Shown here piece after piece: positions 27,387 through 34,009 of a DNA stretch of 34,268 nucleotides (positions are counted from its first letter, which is position 1; each line of letters starts with the position of its first letter). The translations under genes were made by a program, and so were the position numbers. The stretch lies in contig JBMOJK010000013.1 in the NCBI GenBank assembly GCA_049315825.1, forward strand, positions 1 through 34,268. The letters are read 5' to 3'. The notes under the pieces were generated by a model. It saw nothing but the letters and a program-made list of their open reading frames with translations. It was not told the origin of the DNA and searched no databases. This DNA is from JBMOJK01 sp049315825. Lineage in GTDB: Bacteria; Patescibacteriota; Gracilibacteria; BD1-5; UBA2023.

Positions 27387-28259
27387 TTATTTAATACCGA
27401 AGGCTTTTCCGATGCTCGTAAGGATGTCTCCATCGAGGATGTATTTTGTATTCCCACCTGAGAGACTGTTCTGGATAACACTCAGCTGTTCTTTAGTAAC
27501 GGCAGCGCCCTTGAAGTATTTCTCTGCAGCGGTAGATTCGAGCTCGAGAGCACGAGCCTGAGCTTCTGCGATCGCGATCTTGGCCTGGGCTTCACCTTCA
27601 GCGCGGAGGATCTGAGACTGTCGTTCTCCTTCGGACTGAAGAATCTTAGACTGCTTGTCTCCCTCGGACTTGGTGATGAGTGCTTGACGATATCCTTCGG
27701 CCTCGAGGATCTGAGCGCGTTTTTCTCGCTCTGCCTTCATCTGTTTGCTCATAGACTCCTGAATATCGTGTGGGGGATCGAGACGCTTGATCTCGACACG
27801 CATTACCTTTACTCCCCACTTTCCTGTTTCACGATCGAGGGATTCGAGAAGGCGTGCATTGATCGCATCACGATTCGAGAGTGTTTCATCGAGACTCATC
27901 GTTCCAAGCACCGATCGGAGATTGGTCTGCGCGAGGTTTACGACTGCCACGAATACATTGGCGATCTCATACTGAGCCCGAACTGGATCAATGATCTGAA
28001 TATAAATAATCCCGTCCACCGCTACTCCTACGTTATCCCGAGTAATAATCTGCTGTTCTGGCACAGCGATCACCTGTTCTCGGATTTCAATCTTGCGAAG
28101 TGTTTGGATTCCTGGGATAAGGAAACAGATTCCAGGCGATACTTGGCTTGTGAATTTTCCGAGTGTTTCTACGAGTCCAGCCTCTCCCTGATTGACCTTC
28201 TTGACGAAAAGTGGGATCACGATCGCAAGCAGAACCAGGAGATAAATGAGAATATCCAT
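27387..28259 (-). CDS. SPFH/stomatin-family membrane protein (slipin/QmcA-like)
   Basis: This encodes 290 aa, ends at TAA and has no TGA. One N-terminal membrane helix (residues 2-20, ILIYLLVLLAIVIPLFV) is followed by the band-7 domain (about 22-190: VNQGEAGLVETLGKF, PGICFLIPGIQTL, REQVIAVPEQQIITRDNV, RSVLGTMSLDETLSNRDAIN). An Ala/Glu-rich coiled coil (about 190-245) carries repeats such as SEGDKQSKILQSEGERQS. Such proteins oligomerise into large membrane rings that organise microdomains and regulate membrane proteases. It is the first gene of the SPFH-NfeD-rsmG operon and is divergent from the YvcK gene, with only 43 nt between starts. Confidence 0.93.
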   Translation of the reverse strand: MDILIYLLVLLAIVIPLFVKKVNQGEAGLVETLGKFTSQVSPGICFLIPGIQTLRKIEIREQVIAVPEQQIITRDNVGVAVDGIIYIQIIDPVRAQYEIANVFVAVVNLAQTNLRSVLGTMSLDETLSNRDAINARLLESLDRETGKWGVKVMRVEIKRLDPPHDIQESMSKQMKAEREKRAQILEAEGYRQALITKSEGDKQSKILQSEGERQSQILRAEGEAQAKIAIAEAQARALELESTAAEKYFKGAAVTKEQLSVIQNSLSGGNTKYILDGDILTSIGKAFGIK

Positions 28260-28268
28260 AAAATCGAA

Positions 28269-28296
28269 TTGAAATAAAGTGCACTCATTCTAGAAT
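28269..28296 (+). promoter_or_regulatory. Promoter giving a leaderless YvcK-family mRNA
   Basis: TTGAAA (28269-28274), a 16-nt spacer and TAGAAT (28291-28296). Only 6 nt (CTCTCC) separate the -10 from ATG 28303, so transcription should begin at about the start codon. This is the best promoter among the leaderless-geometry cases, and the 43-nt divergent gap leaves no room for a longer leader. Confidence 0.65.
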
Positions 28297-28302
28297 CTCT
28301 CC

Positions 28303-29298
28303 ATGAAAAATCAAATGCCGATCAATATTACTACCATCGGAGGTGGTACTGGAAGCATGAATGTGCTTACAGGTCTCAAACGTGTAAAAAATGTAGATCT
28401 CGATCTCAACCTCGCAGCTATCGTGACCGTAAGCGACTCTGGCTGAAGCGCTGGTGAGTTGCGCGATGAATTTGGTATATTACCTCCCGGCGATATCCGA
28501 CGCGCCATAGCAGCTCTCGCAGAGAATACAGAAATGGTACGTCATCTCTTTGAACATCGATTCAAACGGCAAAGCCGTGTTCAGGGCCACACTCTTGGAA
28601 ATCTCCTTCTTACAGGACTTGCTGAAATGACCGGTGATTTTGAGCAAGCAATCGCAATACTCTGTGAAATGTTTCACGTGCGAGGGAAAGTAATCCCCGT
28701 AACACTCGATGATACACAACTCGCTGTAGTACTTGAGAATGGTGAGACTATCATTGGCGAAACCAATATCGATGTTCCAAAGCACGATCCTAACCTTCTC
28801 ATCTCTGATGCCTATCTCATCGGTGGTGGAGTACTCAATCCACATGCCCGCGAAGCGATCGAGAATTCTGACTATATCATCATCTGACCTGGTGATCTCT
28901 ACACGAGCATCGTTCCAAATCTCCTTGCTGATGGCATGAAAGCAGCCTTTGAGAAGTCAAACGCCAAGATCATCTATGTCTGCAATATCATGACCAAACA
29001 TGGTGAAACGACTGGTTTTGAAGTGATCGATTTCGTGAATGTTGTCGAGAAATATATTGGTACGGATATGATCGATTTTGTACTCGTAAACAACGGGCAG
29101 ATCGAAGATGAGCTCGCACATAAATATGTCGAAACCGAGGGAAAAATCCCAGTTGTACTCGGTGATTTCTCGCAATTTCAGGAAAAATCATATAAGATCA
29201 TCCAAAGAGATCTCTCAAGCAAGACGGATTTCATCCGACACGACCCGGAAAAACTCGGTCGTGTGATCAATGATTTTATAGAAGGTTGGATAAAATAA
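28303..29298 (+). CDS. YvcK/GlmR-family regulator (CofD-like fold)
   Basis: Family also known as UPF0052. In Bacillus the YvcK/GlmR protein binds UDP-GlcNAc and tunes carbon flow to the cell wall. It encodes 331 aa, typical length, from ATG 28303 to TAA 29296-29298. The N-terminal nucleotide-binding loop is TTIGGGTGSMNVLTGLK. TGA at 28444-28446 (residue 48) falls in the family motif SDSGG-S-GxLR, here VSDSG-(UGA)-SAGELRDEF. TGA at 28885-28887 (residue 195) falls in the GPG motif, here IIII-(UGA)-PGDLYTSIVPNL. Both need Gly in the family, which makes this the cleanest evidence for UGA = Gly. Other landmarks are LPPGDIRRAIAAL, HTLGNLLLTGL and VCNIMTKHGETTGF. A DUF5665-like gene follows after 5 nt. 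Confidence 0.94.
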
Positions 29299-29303
29299 TT
29301 CCC

Positions 29304-29750
29304 ATGTCGAAGAAAACTGCCGATAAACATGAAATCCTCAAAGAAACCTTTGTCGAGAAAGAACTCCTCAATGCCTCCCTTGTTCAGCGCGAACTCATGG
29401 CGACGATCGAAGTGCTCAACGAGAACCTAAAGGCACTCAATGGAACACTCTTGCTCATCCGTGAGCACGAATTCGTCGAGCTTCATAAGTCAAAATGGAG
29501 GATTATTGCCTATCAGATAGCGCTTGGTATCCTATTCGCTATCGGGACTGTAATCGGATTGGCACTGATCTCGTGGGCAACCTATACATTCTTCAAAGAC
29601 AACGAAATCCTTCGGCAGATCGTCGACAAACAACTCAGCAATCGAAATTTCAATCTCACAGAAATACGTGAACGAGCCACGAAAGATGCCGGAACGAACA
29701 AAGCAGCAACAGGAAGCACTTCTACCTGAGTCACAAAAGAGTCAAAATAA
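29304..29750 (+). CDS. DUF5665-like single-helix membrane protein
   Basis: This encodes 148 aa from ATG 29304, 5 nt after the preceding stop, to TAA 29748-29750. An in-frame TTG six codons earlier overlaps the YvcK stop and is less likely. Residues 1-65 are a charged helical region, probably cytoplasmic. About 68-100 is one membrane segment with the small-residue pattern of DUF5665 (IALGILFAIGTVIGLALISW). Residues 100-148 are polar and Thr/Ala/Ser-rich. TGA at 29727 (residue 142, Gly) adds only seven residues, so this TGA is weaker evidence for recoding than others. The terminator hairpin begins within its last codons. Confidence 0.75.
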
Positions 29751-29761
29751 TTGACTCTTTT
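29735..29761 (+). terminator. Terminator of the YvcK-DUF5665 transcript
   Basis: AAAAGAGTCAA (29735-29745) and TTGACTCTTTT (29751-29761) form an 11-bp stem with loop AATAA, ending in T. The TAA stop codon lies in the loop. Confidence 0.75.
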
Positions 29762-29785
29762 GTTTAGAATCCCCGTTTTGTGTTT

Positions 29786-29818
29786 CAAAAACCCGTACCA
29801 TTTTGGTACGGGTTTTTG
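29786..29818. terminator. Bidirectional terminator between convergent DUF5665 and leuS genes
   Basis: CAAAAACCCGTACCA (29786-29800) pairs perfectly with TGGTACGGGTTTTTG (29804-29818), loop TTT. It lies 3 nt beyond the leuS stop and backs up the preceding plus-strand terminator. Confidence 0.92.
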
Positions 29819-29821
29819 ACT

Positions 29822-32482
29822 TTAATCCTTCACAACGATAGAGAATAATTTATTCGGAACAAATATCTCACGAACGATCGTCTTCCCTTCCGTCCACTTC
29901 TTGATCTCTTCACTCGCATAGGCAGTGGCTGCAACTTCTTCTTGGGCGACACCATTGAGGAACTCAAATGTTGCGCGGAGCTTTCCATTGACCTGGATTG
30001 CAATGGTGACATCGTCGTCGATGAGCATAAACTCGTCGTATTCTGGCCAAGGTGCATGCTGGATAGATCCTGTGTGTCCAAGATGATTCCAGAGCTCTTC
30101 CGCGATATGCGGAGCGAACGGATGGAGGAGCTTGAGGTATGCCTCTTGCCACTCGGTTCGGAATTCTGGATCAGTCGGCACTCCTTCGTTCATGAGGATG
30201 TTGAGCGCAGTGATCGCAGTATTGAACTTGAAAGCAGGGATATCTTCTCCGACCTTTTTGATGGTCTTGTTGAGGAGCTTCATCGCCTTCATGTCATCTG
30301 CTGCAGCCTTCGGCGACTCAGTAAATGAAGCATAGATACGCTCGAGGAGTCGTTCTGCTCCAGCGATCGCATCGATATTCCACGGTGATGGATCACGGAA
30401 ATCCGAGAGTCCGAGCATAAATACACGGAATGTATCCGTCCCGTATTTCTCAACTTCACGATCAGGATTTACGACATTCCCCTTAGACTTGGACATCTTG
30501 TTCCCATCTGGACCGAGGATGAGACCCGGTGAGAGGAGCTTCGCAAATGGTTCATCGTTCGGAACGACTCCGATATCGAAGAGAACCTTGTGCCAGAATC
30601 GTGCATAGAGGAGATGGAGTACCGCGTGTTCAGCACCACCAACATACTGATCAACTGAACCCCAGTACTGCGCAACCTCCTTCCCAACGAGCGCTTCAGT
30701 ATTCTTCGGATCCATAAATCGGAGATAGTACCAGCACGATCCACCCCACTGTGGCATCGTGTTCGTCTCGCGTTTTCCAGCGAGATTAGAGGCAACTTGC
30801 ACCTGCACGAATGAATCCACCGTCGCAAGTGGAGAATTCCCATCTCCTGCTGGTTCGTAGCGCTCTACTGATGGAAGCTCAAGTGGAAGACGATAATCAC
30901 AAACGATCTTCGTATAGAGTCCATCGTGGATTTTGGAGAATTCTTTCCCGTCGACCATGAGATACTGCCCATCTGCACGATCTTCTACACTTGCTCCAGC
31001 AAGACCAACAGAGAACTTCGGAAGTCCTACTACATCCTTCGGATCAAGATGAATGAGTGGAATCGGCTCACCCCAGTAACGCTGACGAGAGAACAACCAG
31101 TCACGGAGCTTGTAGTTGGTTTTCTTGGATCCGAAACCTTGTTCTTGTGCATATTGTGCAAATACCGCACGCGCCGACTTTGAGTCGAGCCCGAGTACAC
31201 GATCGAGGAGTTCATCATTTTCTCCACTTCCCTTGATGAGGTATCCTTCCTGACAATATGCCACATCACCCGCAAGTACATCTTCGATCTGATCCATTTC
31301 TTCGAGGATCACGTCCATAGATGGATCCTCGCTGTCAGTGAGCTGTGCATCGAGTGCATCGTATCGTGCATTTTCTTCGGCAGATACGATCACTTTCGTG
31401 ATCGGGAGATCGTATTTCTTGGCGAAATCGTAGTCGCGTTCGTCGTGTGCCGCAACACCCATAACCGCACCCGTTCCGTATGAACCGAGTACGTAGTCTC
31501 CGATCCAAACTGGGATTTGTTCTCCGTTGAACGGATTGATCACGTAAGAACCCGTAAAGACACCGGTCTTCTCCTTTCCGTCGTTTTGACGATCTTGGTC
31601 GGATTTGGATTTTGAGGCATCGATATACGCCTGACAGGCAGCGGCATTTTCAGGGGTGATGTACTCCGCAACATTCGCATGATCCGGAGCGATGACCACC
31701 CAACCCATTCCATAGACAGTGTCTACGCGAGTGGTGTAAACTGCAAGTGACTTGCTTGCATCGTCAGATTTCACAAGAGAGAACTCAACTCCTTCGCTCT
31801 TCCCGATCCAGTTTCGCTGCATTTCTTTGATCCCTTCTGGCCACTGAAGAGTATCAACATCGGCGAGAAGACGTTCTGCGTAGTCGGTGATTTTGAGCAC
31901 CCACTGTCGGAGCTTTCGACGTTCTACGAGTGTGCCACATCGGTCACAGGTGTTGTCCGCGAGGACTTCTTCGTTGGCGAGTCCGGTCTTACAGTTCGGA
32001 CAGTAGTTGATCGGGAGATCCTGCTCATAGGCAAGTCCACGTTCGAAAAGTTTGAGGAAAATCCATTGCGTCCAACGGTAGTACTCAGGATCGGTCGTAT
32101 CGATCTCGCGATCCCAGTCATACGAGAGTCCGAGGGATTGGATCTGACGCTTGAATGTGGCGATATTCTGTGCGGTTGTCACCGCAGGGTGTGTACCCGT
32201 CTTGATCGCATAGTTCTCGGCTGGCAGTCCAAATGCATCCCAACCCATCGGATGAAGCACATTGAAATTATTCGCACGAAGGTATCGCGAAAGTACATCG
32301 GTTGCTACATATCCCTTCGGATGACCCACATGGAGTCCCGCCCCAGAAGGATATGGGAACATATCAAGGACGTAGGCCTTCTTGGGTGCTTCTCCGACGA
32401 ACGGAGGATTCTTGGCAGCGAAGGTTTTATTTTCGAGCCAGAATTTCTGCCATTTGGATTCGATATCGTGTGGTGAGTACAT
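29822..32482 (-). CDS. leuS: Leucyl-tRNA synthetase
   Basis: Class I synthetase charging tRNA-Leu, 886 aa, ending at TAA, with no TGA. The HIGH-type motif is in PYPSGAGLHVGHPKG (near residue 50). The zinc-finger region has NYCPNCKTGL and DNTCDRCGT. The CP1 editing domain is present, with YGTGAVMGVAAHDERD. The KMSKS loop is GNKMSKSKGNVVNP, and the C-terminal anticodon-binding part ends in the usual small domain (IQVNGKLRATFE). About 30 residues around YDALDAQLTDSEDPSMDVIL look like an insertion in the editing region. The gene has no Shine-Dalgarno; its start is preceded by CACAACT. It must have its own promoter because a terminator lies 62 nt upstream; TAAAAT near 32510 may be its -10. Confidence 0.97.
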   Translation of the reverse strand: MYSPHDIESKWQKFWLENKTFAAKNPPFVGEAPKKAYVLDMFPYPSGAGLHVGHPKGYVATDVLSRYLRANNFNVLHPMGWDAFGLPAENYAIKTGTHPAVTTAQNIATFKRQIQSLGLSYDWDREIDTTDPEYYRWTQWIFLKLFERGLAYEQDLPINYCPNCKTGLANEEVLADNTCDRCGTLVERRKLRQWVLKITDYAERLLADVDTLQWPEGIKEMQRNWIGKSEGVEFSLVKSDDASKSLAVYTTRVDTVYGMGWVVIAPDHANVAEYITPENAAACQAYIDASKSKSDQDRQNDGKEKTGVFTGSYVINPFNGEQIPVWIGDYVLGSYGTGAVMGVAAHDERDYDFAKKYDLPITKVIVSAEENARYDALDAQLTDSEDPSMDVILEEMDQIEDVLAGDVAYCQEGYLIKGSGENDELLDRVLGLDSKSARAVFAQYAQEQGFGSKKTNYKLRDWLFSRQRYWGEPIPLIHLDPKDVVGLPKFSVGLAGASVEDRADGQYLMVDGKEFSKIHDGLYTKIVCDYRLPLELPSVERYEPAGDGNSPLATVDSFVQVQVASNLAGKRETNTMPQWGGSCWYYLRFMDPKNTEALVGKEVAQYWGSVDQYVGGAEHAVLHLLYARFWHKVLFDIGVVPNDEPFAKLLSPGLILGPDGNKMSKSKGNVVNPDREVEKYGTDTFRVFMLGLSDFRDPSPWNIDAIAGAERLLERIYASFTESPKAAADDMKAMKLLNKTIKKVGEDIPAFKFNTAITALNILMNEGVPTDPEFRTEWQEAYLKLLHPFAPHIAEELWNHLGHTGSIQHAPWPEYDEFMLIDDDVTIAIQVNGKLRATFEFLNGVAQEEVAATAYASEEIKKWTEGKTIVREIFVPNKLFSIVVKD

Positions 32483-32544
32483 AGTTGTGGAGTGAGATTG
32501 TGGCGTATTTTAGAGAGTTTTGAAGGAGATGAAAGCTCTTGTGT

Positions 32545-32574
32545 AAAAAAGTCCCGCTCAAAGCGAGCGGGACT
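32545..32574 (-). terminator. Terminator of the VirB2-like pilin gene
   Basis: AGTCCCGCTC (32550-32559) and GAGCGGGACT (32565-32574) form a 10-bp GC-rich stem; on the minus strand six T follow (32550-32545). It lies 17 nt after the stop at 32592 and separates this gene from leuS. Confidence 0.9.
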
Positions 32575-32591
32575 TGGTTCAAGTTTTCGAA

Positions 32592-32945
32592 TTATGCCTG
32601 GATAAGACGAAGGATGAAGCTAACAAGTGAACTCGCAATGAAAATCACTAGGAGACCTAGAGCAGCCTGCATAAGGATTTTCTTACCACTCTTCACCTTT
32701 TCATCGTCACCTCCAGCAGTAAGCATGAGGAATCCTCCGTAAAGAACGAATCCTACAGCGATAAGGTAGAGGAGGTTTGTAACGAATGAGATCATGCTCT
32801 GAATACCTGTTTCGAGGTTGTCAGATCGTCCTTTGAGACGCTCATCAACTTTTTCTACACCGGCATTGATACCTGCAGCGAAGGTAGTCTGTGCAAGAGT
32901 AAGGGCTGCTACTGAACTGTAAGCGAGTGATTTAACTGCGTTCAT
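32592..32945 (-). CDS. VirB2/TrbC-family pilin-like protein
   Basis: This encodes 117 aa, ending at TAA, with no TGA. It has a signal peptide (about 1-23, AALTLAQTTFA), then a polar segment, then the two-helix pilin module: SFVTNLLYLIAVGFVLYGGF, the charged turn TAGGDDEKVKSGKK and LMQAALGLLVIFIASSLVSF. Size, signal peptide and layout fit VirB2/TrbC major pilins of type IV secretion systems. The turn closely resembles the three turns in the protein at 14371-15288. It is a single-gene unit with a near-consensus promoter (TTGACT-17-TATAAT), so it is probably abundant, as expected of a pilin subunit. No VirB4, VirB6 or other secretion gene is next to it. Confidence 0.82.
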   Translation of the reverse strand: MNAVKSLAYSSVAALTLAQTTFAAGINAGVEKVDERLKGRSDNLETGIQSMISFVTNLLYLIAVGFVLYGGFLMLTAGGDDEKVKSGKKILMQAALGLLVIFIASSLVSFILRLIQA

Positions 32946-32971
32946 AACTTGAACTTAGTGGTAATGAGCGC

Positions 32972-33000
32972 ATTATATAGAGCTCAAAAAGGAAAGTCAA
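32972..33000 (-). promoter_or_regulatory. Strong promoter of the VirB2-like pilin gene
   Basis: On the minus strand, TTGACT (33000-32995), a 17-nt spacer and a perfect TATAAT (32977-32972). The predicted leader is about 20 nt. The -35 abuts the T tract of a terminator, so the gene is insulated from upstream transcription. Confidence 0.8.
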
Positions 33001-33030
33001 AAAAAACATCCCCGGAAACGCTGGATGTTT
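32999..33030 (-). terminator. Minus-strand terminator upstream of the pilin promoter
   Basis: AAACATCC (33004-33011) and GGATGTTT (33023-33030) form an 8-bp stem with an 11-nt loop, and on the minus strand the arm runs into a T tract of eight. It is the third of three minus-strand terminators in the 32946-33361 gap. Between it and the next one (33031-33104) I see no gene. Confidence 0.75.
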
Positions 33031-33104
33031 GCGAAAAAGTACCGAAAAACCACTTTAAATTTCAAAGAGCGAAGTCTAAAATGCACCTTGAATTTCCCAA
33101 ACAC

Positions 33105-33130
33105 AAAAAAGAGGACCATCTAAGGTCCTC
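33105..33130 (-). terminator. Terminator hairpin of structured-element copy 1
   Basis: GAGGACC (33111-33117) and GGTCCTC (33124-33130), loop ATCTAA; the A run at 33105-33110 gives a six-U tract on the minus strand. It is homologous to the hairpin at 33246-33265, with one compensatory pair change. Confidence 0.75.
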
Positions 33131-33208
33131 CTAAAAATTTATTAATTTTCAATCTATGCGAGGCGGTGGAATGTGTGGAATAGCGGAAGCTATTCGAGCA
33201 TCTCACTC
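33105..33208. repeat. Structured element copy 1 (tandem pair)
   Basis: About 104 bp, repeated at 33239-33342. In plus order: the GAGGACC hairpin, an AT-rich linker (33131-33158), CGAGGC (33159-33164), then a nested stem. The outer arm GGTGGAATG (33165-33173) faces CATCTCACT (33199-33207) with one mismatch and two G-T pairs. The inner arm GAATAGC/GCTATTC closes the tetraloop GGAA. Compared with copy 2 the outer stem differs in sequence but still pairs. No start codon or open frame of note lies in it. It may be a small RNA or a processing element; strand is uncertain. Confidence 0.7.
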
Positions 33209-33238
33209 AATAAGTAAAATACGATTGGGCTCTGCAAC

Positions 33239-33265
33239 AAAAAAAGAGGGCCATCTAAGGCCCTC
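33239..33265 (-). terminator. Terminator hairpin of structured-element copy 2, probable end of the rpsF-ssb-rpsR transcript
   Basis: GAGGGCC (33246-33252) and GGCCCTC (33259-33265), loop ATCTAA, with a seven-U tract on the minus strand from 33245-33239. It is the first terminator after rpsR in the direction of transcription. Confidence 0.8.
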
Positions 33266-33342
33266 CTAAAATGCATTATTTTTTAGTTTATACGAGGCAG
33301 TCAGGTGTGTGGAATAGCGGAAGCTATTCGAGCACCTGACTA
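33239..33342. repeat. Structured element copy 2 (tandem pair)
   Basis: Same layout as copy 1, offset by about 134 bp. The GAGGGCC hairpin is followed by an AT-rich linker, CGAGGC (33293-33298), the outer stem AGTCAGGTG (33299-33307) with CACCTGACT (33333-33341), perfect over 9 bp, and the inner stem GAATAGC (33312-33318) with GCTATTC (33323-33329) around GGAA. The stretch from GTGTGGAATAGC through GCTATTCGAGCA is identical in both copies, while the outer arms differ. It begins 20 nt after the rpsR stop. Confidence 0.72.
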
Positions 33343-33361
33343 ACGAAGTAGAAACAAAAAA

Positions 33362-33583
33362 TTATGCATTTTTCTGCTTAAGGTCGAGAACGTATGGGAG
33401 GAGTGCCATATATCGAGCTCGCTTTACCGCCTGGGCAATCTTCTTCTGGTTCTTGAGAGTAGTTCCAGAGTAGTATCGTGGAGTAATCTTGTTGAACTTA
33501 GTGATGAACTTCTTGAGAAGTTCAGTGTCTTTGTAGTCGATGTGCTTGATTCCTTCAGCATCGATCGGGCACTGCTTTGACAT
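33362..33583 (-). CDS. rpsR: Ribosomal protein bS18
   Basis: Small-subunit ribosomal protein S18, which contacts bS6 on the platform. It encodes 73 aa, ends at TAA and has no TGA. Family features: the DYKD..LLKKFITKFNKITPRYYSGT core and the basic LKNQKKIAQAVKRARYMALLPY. It is the last gene of rpsF-ssb-rpsR, the order found in most bacteria, 12 nt after ssb. The start has no Shine-Dalgarno (CACTCGAC before ATG). Confidence 0.96.
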   Translation of the reverse strand: MSKQCPIDAEGIKHIDYKDTELLKKFITKFNKITPRYYSGTTLKNQKKIAQAVKRARYMALLPYVLDLKQKNA

Positions 33584-33595
33584 GTCGAGTGATGA

Positions 33596-34000
33596 TTAAA
33601 AATTATCTGAGAGATCCGAGAAATCGTCCATAACTGAACTGTGTTCAGCAGCAGCATATTCAGCTTCTTCGCGCTTAGAGAGGAAGATGAGCTCAGATAT
33701 AACGACTTCGGTCTTGAAATACTTCGTACCGTCTTCTCGGTCGATTGGCCGAGTCTTGAGATGACCTTCGACGTAGACAAGTTTTCCCTTTACGAGAAAT
33801 TGACTTGCTCGGTCTGCAATACCACCCCAGGCAACACAGTTTGAGAATTCTGATTCAGAGAGAGTTTCTCCTGCAGCATTCTTGAAAGTATGATTGGTTG
33901 CGACTGTGAAAAGTACAACCTTCTTACCGTTCTGTGTTGTTTTCACGAAAGGATCTTTCGTGATATTTCCTATGAGGATAACCTTGTTGATAGTTCTCAT
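33596..34000 (-). CDS. ssb: Single-stranded DNA-binding protein
   Basis: It binds ssDNA in replication and repair. It encodes 134 aa, ends at TAA and has no TGA. The OB-fold opens with NKVILIGNITKDPFVK and contains FTVATNHTF, FSNCVAWGGIADRASQFLVKG and KLVYVEGHLKTRP. The C-terminal tail is short and acidic and ends DDFSDLSDNF, a variant of the usual DDDIPF tip that recruits partner proteins: the Asp/Phe pattern is kept, the final Pro is not. It lies 9 nt after rpsF, which ends in the same frame. No Shine-Dalgarno. Confidence 0.96.
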   Translation of the reverse strand: MRTINKVILIGNITKDPFVKTTQNGKKVVLFTVATNHTFKNAAGETLSESEFSNCVAWGGIADRASQFLVKGKLVYVEGHLKTRPIDREDGTKYFKTEVVISELIFLSKREEAEYAAAEHSSVMDDFSDLSDNF

Positions 34001-34009
34001 AAGGCAGGA

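Noticed and set aside
28303..29298. UGA as selenocysteine or tryptophan
   Set aside because: UGA sits at glycine positions of family motifs, occurs up to eight times per gene, and TGG encodes Trp elsewhere. No SECIS-like hairpin follows the codons I examined.
33105..33342. CRISPR array or insertion-sequence remnant
   Set aside because: There are only two units, longer than CRISPR repeats, no cas genes and no transposase or flanking target duplication. Compensatory pair changes point to structured RNA.
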